Below, piece by piece: positions 1 to 9,343 of a stretch of DNA of 64,000 bases. The translations under genes were made by a program, and so were the position numbers. Numbering within the stretch: position 1 is the first letter of the stretch; each line of letters opens with the position of its first letter. The stretch comes from Clostridia bacterium (GTDB lineage: Bacteria; Bacillota; Clostridia; Lachnospirales; Lachnospiraceae): assembly GCA_910575245.1 (NCBI GenBank), contig CAJTEN010000017.1, positions 59,348-123,347 of the forward strand, read 5' to 3'. The notes beneath the pieces were generated by a model, which was not told where the DNA came from, made no database searches, and saw only the letters and a program-made list of their open reading frames with translations.

Positions 1-612
1 TAAATGCACCAGGATATCTCTATTGTCTGCCAGAGCGACCCCGAAAATATGACTGTACACTCCCGTGATCGTATCTATAAATTTCGGCTCCAGTTCATCG
101 ATCAGCTGTTCATACTCTGCTTCCAGCTGCCGCTTCTGCGCCATCAGCTTCTTCTTCAGTTCTTCCGCCTCCGAAATACCTTTCCGATAGCCTTCCTCAT
201 AGCCTTCTTTCTTTCCTTCTTCCATCGCCCAGCGCCGCTGCGCGTCAATCTCACTCTGAGCCGCCGCTTTCATCTCGTTGGCCCGGGTCTGGGCATCATC
301 AAGTATTTCCTGGGCCTGGGCTCTGATCTCATCTAAATCCGGAACCTGTTCCTCCGGTTCTGCTTTGATGATACCGCTTCCGTCATCACCCCGGTCTTCC
401 AACAAAGCATCGATTTCTTCTCCCGCAAGCCCGCTGACAAATCCTGCATCCTCATCTCCTTCATCCGAACCTTCTGGCCGGCTGTTTCTCTTCGTTCTTC
501 TGAGAGCTTCCAGTTCCTCTAACCTGCGCTCCACCAGTTCATTCGAATCGATGACATGCTTCTCTTCTCCGGACACCACGACCCAGCTTGCTTTATATAA
601 ATTCCTAGACAA
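1..612 (-). CDS. fliH: Flagellar assembly protein FliH (C-terminus outside window)
   Basis: FliH is the cytoplasmic regulator of the FliI ATPase in the flagellar type III export apparatus. The visible 204 codons begin with an acidic N-terminal region containing the residues SRNLYKASWVVV, followed by a long charged segment rich in E, K, Q and A that is typical of the FliH coiled coil. The start is TTG at 612, eight bases after a GGAGGTGA ribosome binding site, and it overlaps the last codons of fliG. No stop codon appears before position 1, so the gene runs off the window. The identification rests on position directly after fliG and on composition; FliH diverges quickly in sequence. Confidence 0.85.
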   Translation of the reverse strand, partial: MSRNLYKASWVVVSGEEKHVIDSNELVERRLEELEALRRTKRNSRPEGSDEGDEDAGFVSGLAGEEIDALLEDRGDDGSGIIKAEPEEQVPDLDEIRAQAQEILDDAQTRANEMKAAAQSEIDAQRRWAMEEGKKEGYEEGYRKGISEAEELKKKLMAQKRQLEAEYEQLIDELEPKFIDTITGVYSHIFGVALADNRDILVHL

Positions 613-1618
613 CGATCTCGTCACCTCCACCTCTGGAGATAACAATTTCCGCAGAGTCTTCCAGTTTTCTGATAACATTTACGATCTTCTGCTGTGCTTC
701 CTCCACATCCTTCATACGTACAGGACCCATGAATTCCATATCTTCCTTGATCATGGCAGCCAGACGCTTGGACAGATTGTTGAAGATCGCATTCTGTACT
801 TCCTCATTGGAGCCCTTCAATGCAGTTGCCAGATCACCGTTATCCACATCACGCAACACACGCTGAATTGCCCTGTCATCCAGAAGCAGGATATCCTCGA
901 ATACAAACATCTTCTTTCTGATCTCGTCCGCCAGTTCCGGCTCTTCAATCTCCAATGTCTCCATAATATGTTTCTCCGTACCGCGGTCCACCGTATTCAG
1001 GATCTCTACAACAGCATCCACACCGCCGATAATGGTGTAATCCTGATTGACAAGGGAAGACAGCTTGGATTCCAGCACTTTCTCCACTTCCTTGATCACC
1101 TCCGGACTGGTCCTGTCCATAATAGCAATACGCCTCGCAACGTCAGCCTGTCTGTCAGGCGGCAGCGCCGAGAGAATCAGGGCCGACTGCGCCGCAGATA
1201 AATAGGACAGGATCAGGGCAATCGTCTGCGGATGTTCATCCTGGATAAAGTTAAGCAGCTGCGATGCATCTGTCTTCCTGATAAATTCGAACGGTTTTAC
1301 CTGCAAAGACGCCGTCAGCTTGCCGATCACATCCATCGCCTTGTCGGCGCCGAAGGACTTCTCCAGAAGCTCCTTGGCGTAATTGATACCGCCTTCCGCA
1401 ATATACTGCTGTGCCAGACATACCTGATAGAACTCGGAAATAACGTCATCCTTTACCTTCGGCGTAATATTCCTGGTATTGGCAATCTCCAGTGTCAGTT
1501 CCTCTATTTCGTCTTCCTTCAGGTGTTTAAAAACGTTTGCAGATCTCTCCGGCCCTAACGCGATCAGCAAAATAGCCGCCTTTTGAAGTCCGCTGACATT
1601 TTCCGCCTCCTTAGCCAT
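605..1618 (-). CDS. fliG: Flagellar motor switch protein FliG
   Basis: FliG forms the upper ring of the flagellar C-ring, couples stator torque to rotation and binds FliF. The 337-residue length matches the family. Recognisable segments are the N-terminal KAAILLIALGPERSANVFKHL, the middle EHPQTIALILSYL motif (near residue 128) that contacts FliM, and the charged C-terminal torque helix region around DRAIQRVLRDVDNGDLATAL. The gene starts six bases after the fliF stop and overlaps fliH, so the three are co-transcribed and probably translationally coupled. Confidence 0.97.
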   Translation of the reverse strand: MAKEAENVSGLQKAAILLIALGPERSANVFKHLKEDEIEELTLEIANTRNITPKVKDDVISEFYQVCLAQQYIAEGGINYAKELLEKSFGADKAMDVIGKLTASLQVKPFEFIRKTDASQLLNFIQDEHPQTIALILSYLSAAQSALILSALPPDRQADVARRIAIMDRTSPEVIKEVEKVLESKLSSLVNQDYTIIGGVDAVVEILNTVDRGTEKHIMETLEIEEPELADEIRKKMFVFEDILLLDDRAIQRVLRDVDNGDLATALKGSNEEVQNAIFNNLSKRLAAMIKEDMEFMGPVRMKDVEEAQQKIVNVIRKLEDSAEIVISRGGGDEIVV

Positions 1619-1623
1619 TTATC

Positions 1624-3237
1624 CTACCCCCAGTCTTCATTCAGCCAGTTGCGCAGCAAATTCGCCGCCGCCTCCGGATTTTCATCTACGAATTTATTGA
1701 TAAGCTTCCTTTCCTCTGATTCATTCTCCAGCATAATATCTTCCAGCTGCGCTTCCGGCGTGGACTGCAGCAGAGTTTCCACCGATATCTCTTCCTCTTC
1801 CTCTTCGTGTTTCTCGCCGCGCATGCTTCTGAGTACCACAAAGGCAAGCAGGGCAAGGATCACAACAATCAGCACAATCTGAATAATATCTGTCGCCGTA
1901 ATGCCGGAACCTTCCGCGTCGAAGAAAATATTCTCACTGTATGCGACAAGCGAAATACTCTCTGCGGAAATTCCGGTAGCATTCGCTACCGCAGTGACAA
2001 GATCCTCTTCCACTTCCATTCTCGTGCGTTCCGAATTAGCCAGCTTATATTCCTCCCAGGAAACCCCTTCCAGATCTCCCCGTGTCCTTGCGTCCTCCTC
2101 CCGGACAATATTGTACCGGACCATGGACGCCATCAGGGAGGACTGCGCGTAATCGATCACCCCTGCCGGTGTATTCTTGGTTGTGATCTCTTCATCAGGC
2201 AGATAATCACGGGTCTCTTCCGTTTGGGAAGAATTGCCGCCGCCATTATCCGGAAGTACATAAGTCGTGTCATCATCTCCGTTGGAATCCGTTCCGGGTA
2301 TGCCGGCCACGCTGCTTTCACTCTCAGAGCTGAAGATATCTTCATGGGAGAGCATTCCTTCCGTCCGTCCGCTGGGCGCCGAATATGTATGTGATGTGGA
2401 CTGGGTGGTGGAAAAATCCATCACCAGATTCGTTGCCACTTCCACATTGTTGAACTGATTCGTGCCCAATAACACCTTACGCACCTGATTGATAAGCTGC
2501 TTCTCTGCCTCCGCCTTGACGGAAAGCTGCGCGTTCGCCGTGCCGGTCACACTGTAATCTTCATCCCCGGAATAAAGCATATTGCCGTCATAATCCATGA
2601 TCACGATATGATCCGTTGTCTCATTGCCGATGGCCGTAGCCACAGCCCGCGCCAGGGCTGCCGAACTCTCTACACTGAACTCATCCCTCAGTTCCAGGAG
2701 CACCCATGCATAAGCTTCTTCCTCAGTCGCAAGCAGCGTACCGTCATTCTGCGGTATACTCAGCTGTACCCGTGCGCTCTTGATCGCCGAGAAATTCTCG
2801 ATCATGTCTTTGGCCAGATAATCCTGTAAATAGACTACATTCTTCTTCTCCTTGTCAGATTCCGTGGTCGAGAAGCTGCCCTCCGTCACCTGATCAATCG
2901 TATAGCCGGCCGCCCGGATATTGTTAGCGGCAAGAAGCATACGTGCATCCGCCTGCTGGTCACGCAGGATCCGGAAGGTAAGCGCATCATCCGACACCGT
3001 ATACTTAAATTCCTCACCATCTAAAAGTTCCTTAACCTCCGCCGCCTCCGATGCCGTCTCACACTCTCTGAGAAGCACATACTGTGGCTTGGTCAACATC
3101 GACACAACGCCCACCACAGCCACGGCCACCACGGCCATACCGCATATAAGCAATGTCTTCTGCTTCACCGTGAAACGGTTCCACCACTCTAAAATCTGAT
3201 TCCCTAATTCTCTTAATCTACCTGTTAATTTATCCAC
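1624..3237 (-). CDS. fliF: Flagellar MS-ring protein FliF
   Basis: FliF builds the MS ring in the cytoplasmic membrane, the base on which the motor is assembled. The 537-residue protein has one transmembrane helix near residues 27-46, a large periplasmic YscJ/FliF region that includes KEKKNVVYLQDYLAKDMI, and a second transmembrane helix near residues 445-467. The acidic C-terminal tail ends ENPEAAANLLRNWLNEDWG, which is the FliG-binding motif. It lies between fliE and fliG in the flagellar operon. Confidence 0.97.
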   Translation of the reverse strand: MDKLTGRLRELGNQILEWWNRFTVKQKTLLICGMAVVAVAVVGVVSMLTKPQYVLLRECETASEAAEVKELLDGEEFKYTVSDDALTFRILRDQQADARMLLAANNIRAAGYTIDQVTEGSFSTTESDKEKKNVVYLQDYLAKDMIENFSAIKSARVQLSIPQNDGTLLATEEEAYAWVLLELRDEFSVESSAALARAVATAIGNETTDHIVIMDYDGNMLYSGDEDYSVTGTANAQLSVKAEAEKQLINQVRKVLLGTNQFNNVEVATNLVMDFSTTQSTSHTYSAPSGRTEGMLSHEDIFSSESESSVAGIPGTDSNGDDDTTYVLPDNGGGNSSQTEETRDYLPDEEITTKNTPAGVIDYAQSSLMASMVRYNIVREEDARTRGDLEGVSWEEYKLANSERTRMEVEEDLVTAVANATGISAESISLVAYSENIFFDAEGSGITATDIIQIVLIVVILALLAFVVLRSMRGEKHEEEEEEISVETLLQSTPEAQLEDIMLENESEERKLINKFVDENPEAAANLLRNWLNEDWG

Positions 3238-3322
3238 GGCAACTTATCTCCTTCAGCCTTCCCCTTATTTTTCACATTCCTCACACTGCATGGGATACAG
3301 CTCCCACGAAATAAAGACAATG

Positions 3323-3649
3323 CTAAATCTGCATCTGAAGAAGTTCTCTGTATGCATCCAGGACTTTATCCCTGATTGCCACCGTATACTGCAGCGCAGT
3401 AGACGCTTTCTGCAATGCAATACTGAGGTCATGGGCATTCTCGGTCTCCCCGAGCATCCACTTGACCTCCTCGTCCTCTGCGTCTGACAGATAATTGTTC
3501 GTCGTATTTAAATTATCGATCGCTGTATGTAATAAACTTTCAAAACCTATATCTTTATATGTGTCCGGCGTATTGGTGGCTGCAGTCCTGGCAGCCTCTT
3601 TAATCACTTCCGAAGACACGTTATGTAGCGCTGTAATATCCAAAGCCAT
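3323..3649 (-). CDS. fliE: Flagellar hook-basal body protein FliE
   Basis: FliE is a small component that joins the MS ring to the proximal rod. The chosen ATG at 3649 follows a GGAGGAAGAG ribosome binding site with good spacing and gives 108 residues starting MALDITALHN; an in-frame ATG eight codons upstream lacks such a site. The C-terminal half, with ALQKASTALQYTVAIRDKVLDAYRELLQMQ, is the conserved part of the family. It sits between flgC and fliF, as in other Firmicutes flagellar operons. Confidence 0.93.
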   Translation of the reverse strand: MALDITALHNVSSEVIKEAARTAATNTPDTYKDIGFESLLHTAIDNLNTTNNYLSDAEDEEVKWMLGETENAHDLSIALQKASTALQYTVAIRDKVLDAYRELLQMQI

Positions 3650-3702
3650 TTCTCTTCCTCCGATTATAACCATCTATTCCCCGTCATCATCCCAGCTGTT
3701 TA

Positions 3703-4152
3703 TTATTGACTATTTAACAGATTAAGCCCGGTTGTCGCAATACTCTTGCTGGCATTAAACGCAGTAGCATTGGCCTGATAAGCGCGGCTTGCATCGATCA
3801 GATTCGTCATCTCTGTTATCGCACTGACATTGGGGTACATCACGTAACCGTTCTCATCCGCATCCGGATGGGACGGATCATATACTTTATTCCCCTCTGT
3901 CCATGTATCCTCATATACACCGGTCACCTTAACACCGGTACCGTTATAGACACCCCGTGCCTTATTCAGCACCTGGCGGAACGGTGCCTGTGAATTCTTC
4001 TCTTCAAATACCACTACCTTCCTGCGGTACGGTGTGCCGTCCTCAGTACGGGTCGTGTTCGTATTCGCTACGTTTTGAGATATGATATCCATACGGTAGC
4101 GCTCTGCCGTCATTCCCGACGCGTTAATATCAAAAGCGGTAAACATTCCCAT
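3703..4152 (-). CDS. flgC: Flagellar basal-body rod protein FlgC
   Basis: FlgC is a proximal rod subunit exported by the flagellar secretion system. The 149 residues carry the rod-family N-terminal signature around GMTAERYRMDIISQNVANTNT and end in the coiled-coil C-terminus MTNLIDASRAYQANATAFNASK. Both ends are conserved in rod and hook proteins because they pair in the assembled axial structure. The gene lies between flgB and fliE. Confidence 0.96.
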   Translation of the reverse strand: MGMFTAFDINASGMTAERYRMDIISQNVANTNTTRTEDGTPYRRKVVVFEEKNSQAPFRQVLNKARGVYNGTGVKVTGVYEDTWTEGNKVYDPSHPDADENGYVMYPNVSAITEMTNLIDASRAYQANATAFNASKSIATTGLNLLNSQ

Positions 4153-4231
4153 AATTCTCTCTCCTTATCCCCTGATTACACAACAATGCTCCCGTCACGT
4201 TCTTGCAAACATCAGACAATAACGTATCCGT

Positions 4232-4636
4232 TTATTTCAACACCATCTGCAGGTTCCTGAATTCCTGTCTGATCGCTGCCGTCAATCCCTGATACACCAC
4301 CTGGTTCTTGGCCAGATATACACCTTCCGTATCCGGATCCACATTATTACCGTCAACGCGGTAGGAATACCCCGAATAGTCACTGTATGCGACAGGCTGC
4401 AGCCGGTTCAGGTTCCTGTTCAGCCCGGACACTTTATCATCCATGGACGTATATCTTGACTGTCCCAGCGCCTCCGCAAGCTGTGTCGCGAAATCCACAT
4501 CACTTCTCTTAAATCCCGGCGTATCGGCATTGGAAATATTATTGGAGATGACATCGTTGCGAATCCATGACGCATCTGCTGCCCTGTCCAGCACGTTGAT
4601 ATAATCAAATGCATTGGTATTTATTAAGGTACTCAT
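4232..4636 (-). CDS. flgB: Flagellar basal-body rod protein FlgB
   Basis: FlgB is the first rod subunit and the first gene of this flagellar operon. The ATG at 4636 is eight bases after an AGGAGGG ribosome binding site; a GTG two codons upstream is too close to that site. The protein is 134 residues, with the rod motif VISNNISNADTPGFKRSDV near residue 29 and the C-terminal TAAIRQEFRNLQMVLK. A sigma-A-like promoter lies about 40 bases upstream. Confidence 0.95.
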   Translation of the reverse strand: MSTLINTNAFDYINVLDRAADASWIRNDVISNNISNADTPGFKRSDVDFATQLAEALGQSRYTSMDDKVSGLNRNLNRLQPVAYSDYSGYSYRVDGNNVDPDTEGVYLAKNQVVYQGLTAAIRQEFRNLQMVLK

Positions 4637-4673
4637 AATCACAGCCCTCCTAGTTTATTAGAATCCATGTCTC

Positions 4674-4702
4674 ATTATAAAGATATCAAAAAGAAAATAC
4701 AA
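4674..4702 (-). promoter_or_regulatory. Sigma-A-like promoter of the flagellar operon
   Basis: On the minus strand TTGTAT and a consensus TATAAT are separated by 17 bases, ending about 38 bases before the flgB start. It lies between the codY terminator and flgB, so the flagellar genes can be transcribed independently of codY. Predicted from sequence only. Confidence 0.7.
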
Positions 4703-4756
4703 GGTTTTTCGAGTCATTTTTCACAAATAATTATCAGTAAAATATGGAAGGCGAAA

Positions 4757-4806
4757 TGAAAAAAGGATCCACATAGCCGCATATGCCCTATTGTAAATCC
4801 TTTTAC
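4757..4806 (-). terminator. Intrinsic terminator after codY
   Basis: An AAAAGGAT / ATCCTTTT stem with inner ACA-TAG / CTA-TGT pairs lies 36 bases downstream of codY and is followed on the minus strand by a run of T. It separates codY from the flgB promoter. Confidence 0.8.
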
Positions 4807-4841
4807 ATAGAAAACTTCCTGTCCGTAATATATTCTTCTGT

Positions 4842-5627
4842 CTAAAATCTTCCCTGCTCCTTCAGCTTCTCCACTTCTTCGAAGACCACATCGTTCAGTA
4901 CCTTAATATAAGTTCCTTTCATCCCCGACGATCTGGACTCGATCACGCCCGCACTCTCAAACTTGCGCAGCGCATTCACAATGACGGAGCGGGTGATTCC
5001 CACCTTATCTGCAATCTTGCTGGCTACAAGAATCCCTTCCATGCCGCCCAGTTCATCAAATATGTGCGTGATTGCTTCCATCTCCGAGAAGGATAAAGTA
5101 CTGATGGCGGATTTCACAACAGCCAGCTTGCGGTTCTCTTCCGCATTCTCTTCACTCACCGCCCGCAGCATCTCCAGCCCCACCACCGTGGTGCCATACT
5201 CACACAATATGATATCGTCTATATCATACTGCTCGTTACATTTATAAAGGAACAATGTCCCCAGCCGTTCTCCGGAAATCTCTATGGGAGTGATAACGGC
5301 CCTGTACTTCTTCGTGTCAATATTCTCGAAGCCCAGCGTTTCCAGATTGACATTCTCCTTCGTTGACAAAACAGAAAGCAGCCTCTCATTCAACATGGGA
5401 TCTATGAAGCCGCCCACATGGTCTACGATCAGTTCCATAATAGACTCGACCATATCCAGATCCCCGATCCCGAGTACTTTCCCTTTCCTGCTTATGACAA
5501 GCACATTGGATCCGAGAATATCCTTAAGCACATCACAGATATCATTGAACACGACTTTACCTGAATTATTATTATGCAGAAGCTTTCCGATCTTCCTCGT
5601 CTTATCCAATAATTGAACGCTGCTCAT
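4842..5627 (-). CDS. codY: GTP-sensing pleiotropic repressor CodY
   Basis: CodY represses stationary-phase and nutrient-acquisition genes when GTP and branched-chain amino acids are plentiful. The 261 residues match the family length. Residues 1-160 form the GAF-type ligand domain (MSSVQLLDKTRKIGKLL at the start). Residues 200-230 carry the winged-helix motif ASKIADKVGITRSVIVNALR. The ATG has an AAGGAG site eight bases upstream. Position just upstream of flgB parallels Bacillus, where CodY controls motility genes. Confidence 0.97.
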   Translation of the reverse strand: MSSVQLLDKTRKIGKLLHNNNSGKVVFNDICDVLKDILGSNVLVISRKGKVLGIGDLDMVESIMELIVDHVGGFIDPMLNERLLSVLSTKENVNLETLGFENIDTKKYRAVITPIEISGERLGTLFLYKCNEQYDIDDIILCEYGTTVVGLEMLRAVSEENAEENRKLAVVKSAISTLSFSEMEAITHIFDELGGMEGILVASKIADKVGITRSVIVNALRKFESAGVIESRSSGMKGTYIKVLNDVVFEEVEKLKEQGRF

Positions 5628-5720
5628 GAACTCAACTCCTTATCGATTTATCTCTCGTCTTGCACAATTTAACAAGCTGTTGTGAATGTTTCAAATAGTT
5701 ACACAATTCTGTATAAAATG

Positions 5721-5749
5721 ATTTTATCACAACATTCTCATATAATCAA
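5721..5749 (-). promoter_or_regulatory. Putative codY promoter
   Basis: TTGATT and TAAAAT are separated by exactly 17 bases on the minus strand, giving a leader of about 85-90 bases before codY. No clear CodY-box was recognised in the leader. Confidence 0.55.
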
Positions 5750-5867
5750 TGTTCTTTGAGTACATTTTGTATTAATTTGTTAGCAATTCACAGATGTGCC
5801 GTGGAATTTTCTGACATTCTCGAAATTACGCTGCGCAGCTCTCATTCAGCCGAACATTTCCTGTCAG

Positions 5868-5917
5868 ATAACAGTCCAGATTTTGCAGTAAATGCAAGAT
5901 CCTGGCCTGAACTGTTA
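5868..5917. repeat. Half copy of the GTAACAGTTCAG repeat, overlapping the topA stop
   Basis: The segment ends CTGAACTGTTAC and contains an imperfect stem, TTTTGCA / TGCAAGA around AGTAAA, like the right arm of the full element at 30542-30701. The topA TAA stop codon lies inside its GTTAC end (minus strand GGGTAACAG). In the topA mRNA it would fold into a long hairpin directly at the 3' end of the coding region. Confidence 0.8.
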
Positions 5918-7999
5918 CCCTATCGGGCTTCCTGCTTTTTGTACATCCTTGACAAATCCGCAGTTTTCATCGGAACACACCAGTTTACTGCCTTTCTGCA
6001 GCATAATGGAGCCGCATCTGTCGCATTTATCGGATACCGGTTTCTGCCATACCATGAAGTCGCATTCCGGATTGTCGATACAGCCGTAATATTTCCTGCC
6101 CTTCTTCGTTTTCTTCAGCACGATATCCTTACCGCATTTCGGACATGCCACGCCGATCTTCTCGAAATACGGCTTCGTGTTGCGGCAGTCCGGGAATCCG
6201 GGGCACGCCAGGAAACGGCCGTGGGGACCGTACTTAATGACCATCTGCCGGCCGCAGACATCACAGAACTCATCGGAAAGCTCATCTGCGATCTCCACCT
6301 CGTCCAGCTCCTTCTGCGCCCGGTTTACTGCTTCCTCCAGATCCGGATAGAAATTGGACACCACCGTCTTCCATTTCACATTCCCTTCCTCCACGCCGTC
6401 CAACAGCGCTTCCATGGTCGCCGTAAAATTCACATCGACGATAGAAGGAAAAGCCTCTTTCATCATATTGTTGACTACTTCCCCCAGCTCCGTCACATAG
6501 AGATTCTTATTCTCCTTAACGATATATCTTCTTGCCAGGATCGTAGTGATTGTGGGGGCATAAGTACTGGGCCGCCCGATGCCCAGCTCCTCCATAGCCC
6601 TGACTAAGGAAGCCTCCGTATAATGCGGCGCCGGCTGGGTAAAATGCTGCTTCTCTTCCAATCCCTGCAGGGTCAGCTGCGTATCTTTTGTAATCCCCTT
6701 CATCAGGGTGTTGTTCTCTTCTTTTTCGTCCTCTTCCGTATATACGCTCATAAAACCGTCGAATTTCACCTTGGACGCTGCCACGGTAAACCGCTGGCTG
6801 GCAGCGTCGATCTTCACCGAAGTCGTCTCATAGACAGCCGAAGCCATGCGGCTTGCCACAAACCGCTTCCAGATCAGCTGATAGAGCCTGAATTGGTCTC
6901 TGGAAAGAGACTCCTTGAGTTCCAGCGGAATCCTGCTTATATCAGTAGGGCGGATCGCCTCATGGGCATCCTGAATCTTCTGTCCGGTTTTCTGTGACTG
7001 CTCCGCTCCGGCAGCATACTGCTCCCCGAACTTCCCGGTGATAAACTCTCCCGCTGCCTTCGCCGCTTCCTCCGACACTCTGGTGGAATCCGTACGCAGA
7101 TAGGTGATGATACCTGCCGTGCCGTTCCCCTTGATGTCCACGCCTTCATACAGCTGCTGGGCAAGACGCATGGTTTTCTGGGTTGAAAAGTTCAGCACCT
7201 TGCTTGCCTCCTGCTGCAATGTAGATGTAGTGAAGGGAAGCGGCGCTTTCTTGATCCTCTCACTGTTCTTCACTGAGGACACCTGATAGTCTGCGTTATC
7301 CAGCTTCTTCTTGATTTCTTCCAGTTCTTCTTTGGAAGAGATGGTCTTCTTCTCCTCCACCGTCCCGTAATACTTGGCCAGCAGAGGTTTCTTCTCGCCT
7401 GCTACCGCAAAAGAAGCGTCCAGCGTCCAGTACTCTTCCGGAATAAAAGCATTAATCTCTTCCTCTCTGTCACAAATAATACGCAGCGCTACCGACTGGA
7501 CGCGGCCCGCACTTAAGCCCCGCTTGACCTTCGCCCACAGTACCGGCGATATTTTATAACCCACCATACGGTCCAGACATCGTCTGGCCTGCTGGGCATC
7601 CACCAGATCCATATTGATCTCTCTGGCGTTCTTCAAGGATTCTTTGACCGCAGTTTTCGTGATTTCATTGAAGGTAATGCGGTAAACCTTCTTGTTCTCC
7701 AGCTTCAGCGCCGCAAGAAGGTGCCATGAAATAGCCTCCCCCTCGCGGTCCGGATCTGTGGCCAGATATACTTTCTCGGCCTTCTTCACTTCCTTGCGGA
7801 GATTCGCAAGGATATCGCCTTTGCCCCGGATCGTAATGTATTTAGGCTCAAAATCGTGCTCTACATCAATGCCAAGCACGCTGCGCGGCAGGTCCCGCAC
7901 ATGTCCGTTGCTGGCCGCCACCTCGTAGTTTGCGCCTAAAAACTTCTTGATCGTCTTCACTTTCGCTGGTGATTCTACAATTACCAGATATTTTGCCAT
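5915..7999 (-). CDS. topA: DNA topoisomerase I
   Basis: Type IA topoisomerase that relaxes negative supercoils through a single-strand break. The 694-residue form starting MAKYLVIVESPAK is chosen over an upstream start because it has the canonical Toprim beginning and a purine-rich site. Residues 1-115 are the Toprim domain, with the metal-binding TDPDREGEA at 81-89. The active tyrosine is Tyr300 in GIITYLRTDS. After about residue 580 come three tetracysteine zinc ribbons. The stop codon is inside a repeat element. Confidence 0.97.
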   Translation of the reverse strand: MAKYLVIVESPAKVKTIKKFLGANYEVAASNGHVRDLPRSVLGIDVEHDFEPKYITIRGKGDILANLRKEVKKAEKVYLATDPDREGEAISWHLLAALKLENKKVYRITFNEITKTAVKESLKNAREINMDLVDAQQARRCLDRMVGYKISPVLWAKVKRGLSAGRVQSVALRIICDREEEINAFIPEEYWTLDASFAVAGEKKPLLAKYYGTVEEKKTISSKEELEEIKKKLDNADYQVSSVKNSERIKKAPLPFTTSTLQQEASKVLNFSTQKTMRLAQQLYEGVDIKGNGTAGIITYLRTDSTRVSEEAAKAAGEFITGKFGEQYAAGAEQSQKTGQKIQDAHEAIRPTDISRIPLELKESLSRDQFRLYQLIWKRFVASRMASAVYETTSVKIDAASQRFTVAASKVKFDGFMSVYTEEDEKEENNTLMKGITKDTQLTLQGLEEKQHFTQPAPHYTEASLVRAMEELGIGRPSTYAPTITTILARRYIVKENKNLYVTELGEVVNNMMKEAFPSIVDVNFTATMEALLDGVEEGNVKWKTVVSNFYPDLEEAVNRAQKELDEVEIADELSDEFCDVCGRQMVIKYGPHGRFLACPGFPDCRNTKPYFEKIGVACPKCGKDIVLKKTKKGRKYYGCIDNPECDFMVWQKPVSDKCDRCGSIMLQKGSKLVCSDENCGFVKDVQKAGSPIG

Positions 8000-8144
8000 A
8001 GAATAATTCCCCTGTCTCTTCCTTAATTTAATAGACATATCAGAAACAAAAATATGTCATTTCTTAAATAGGATTATCAACGTGAAACACTATACACCAT
8101 ATTTTTTACGCTGACAAGAGGAAAAAATTTAAAAAACGCCCGTG

Positions 8145-9275
8145 CTATCCCTTTATCAGATAATAATTTCCGTTGCTGCAGCCCGCATATCCGTCCACGC
8201 ACAGCTGCAAAAGCTCATGGCACAGTGCCGGGACCGTTACGGACTTTCCATAGGTACTTACATATGCTTCCTGCAGAGTCTCCATGGACTTGGGCTGGAA
8301 ATCCAAAAGCTGCAGCAATTCCCCCTGTACGCCCTCCGGTATAAACAAGGTCTGCTGACAATATACCTTCCGGTCCGGACAAGCATTGAAATCCGCCAGC
8401 AGCTCCTCCAGCAGTTCCTGCGGGGACATAACCAGCTGCGCTCCCTGCCTGATCAGCCTGTTGCATCCAGCACTCAAAGCATCCGTAGCCCTTCCGGGAA
8501 GCGCATATACTTCTCTTCCCTGCTCCAGAGCCATATCCACGGTAATCAGGGTGCCGCTTTTCTCCTTCGACTCAATCACCAGGACACCGTCACACAAGCC
8601 GCTGATAATGCGGTTCCGCGGCGGAAAGAGCACCGCCCTGGGACCAACGCCCGGCGGATATTCCGAGCAAACCCCTCCCTCCGCCAATAGCCTTTCATAC
8701 AGTTCCCTGTTCCCGGAAGGATAGCAGATATCCACGCCGCATCCGAAAACGCCCAGAGAATAGCCGCCCGCACCAAGCGCCGCCATCTGGCCGATCCCGT
8801 CAATTCCTCTGGCCATGCCGCTGACAATCTGTACCCCTGCACGGGCCAGCGCCGCACCGAATTCCTTCGCCATGTACCTTCCGTATTCCGAACAGCTCCT
8901 GGCACCGATCAAGGCAATGGAACGTTTCCTGTGATCAGGCAGTCTTCCGGCATAATACAGGGCGTAAGGTGCATCCTGGACCGCCGCCAGCTTCTCCGGA
9001 TAGTCCGTCTCCCTGCACGTGACAAGACAGATCCCTCTGTCCCTCATATCCTTGTACTTTCCCATGACATCGTAATCCTTCACGGCGGCCTGAAGTCTCT
9101 GTGCCCTGTGTTTATATCTTATATGCAGTTTTTCTTCCAATATTCCTCGTTTTGCCATATCATATACATCCCGCGCCGTCCCTGCCTGCTCCAGCTGTCT
9201 TAGGAAGCTGCCGCTGCCCATTCCCGCCGCCTGGCACAGCCAGTGTATATATGCCTTCTCTGTCTCTTCTGTCAT
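8145..9275 (-). CDS. dprA: DNA processing protein DprA
   Basis: DprA binds incoming single-stranded DNA and loads RecA during natural transformation. The 376-residue protein has an N-terminal helical region, a central Rossmann-like fold with IALIGARSCSEYG, IVSGMARGIDGIGQ and GCGVDICYPSGN, then PPRNRIISGL and SGTLITVDMALEQGREVYALPG. A short C-terminal winged-helix-like region follows. It sits between yifB and topA; dprA-topA adjacency is common in Firmicutes. Confidence 0.95.
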   Translation of the reverse strand: MTEETEKAYIHWLCQAAGMGSGSFLRQLEQAGTARDVYDMAKRGILEEKLHIRYKHRAQRLQAAVKDYDVMGKYKDMRDRGICLVTCRETDYPEKLAAVQDAPYALYYAGRLPDHRKRSIALIGARSCSEYGRYMAKEFGAALARAGVQIVSGMARGIDGIGQMAALGAGGYSLGVFGCGVDICYPSGNRELYERLLAEGGVCSEYPPGVGPRAVLFPPRNRIISGLCDGVLVIESKEKSGTLITVDMALEQGREVYALPGRATDALSAGCNRLIRQGAQLVMSPQELLEELLADFNACPDRKVYCQQTLFIPEGVQGELLQLLDFQPKSMETLQEAYVSTYGKSVTVPALCHELLQLCVDGYAGCSNGNYYLIKG

Positions 9276-9343
9276 CAGTTACCATCTCCTCTACCGCCAC
9301 AGGCGGCACAAACAATCCATGAATCTTTTCGTCTTTTTAACAA

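Noticed and set aside
278..1201. A 307-codon plus-strand open frame across fliG/fliH
   Set aside because: It is antisense to clear flagellar genes, has unnatural composition and no ribosome site.
5628..5760. A CodY box in the codY leader (self-regulation)
   Set aside because: No segment close to AATTTTCWGAAAATT was found.
5756..6607. A 283-codon plus-strand frame over the topA 3' end
   Set aside because: It is the antisense shadow of the topA zinc-ribbon region plus a repeat.
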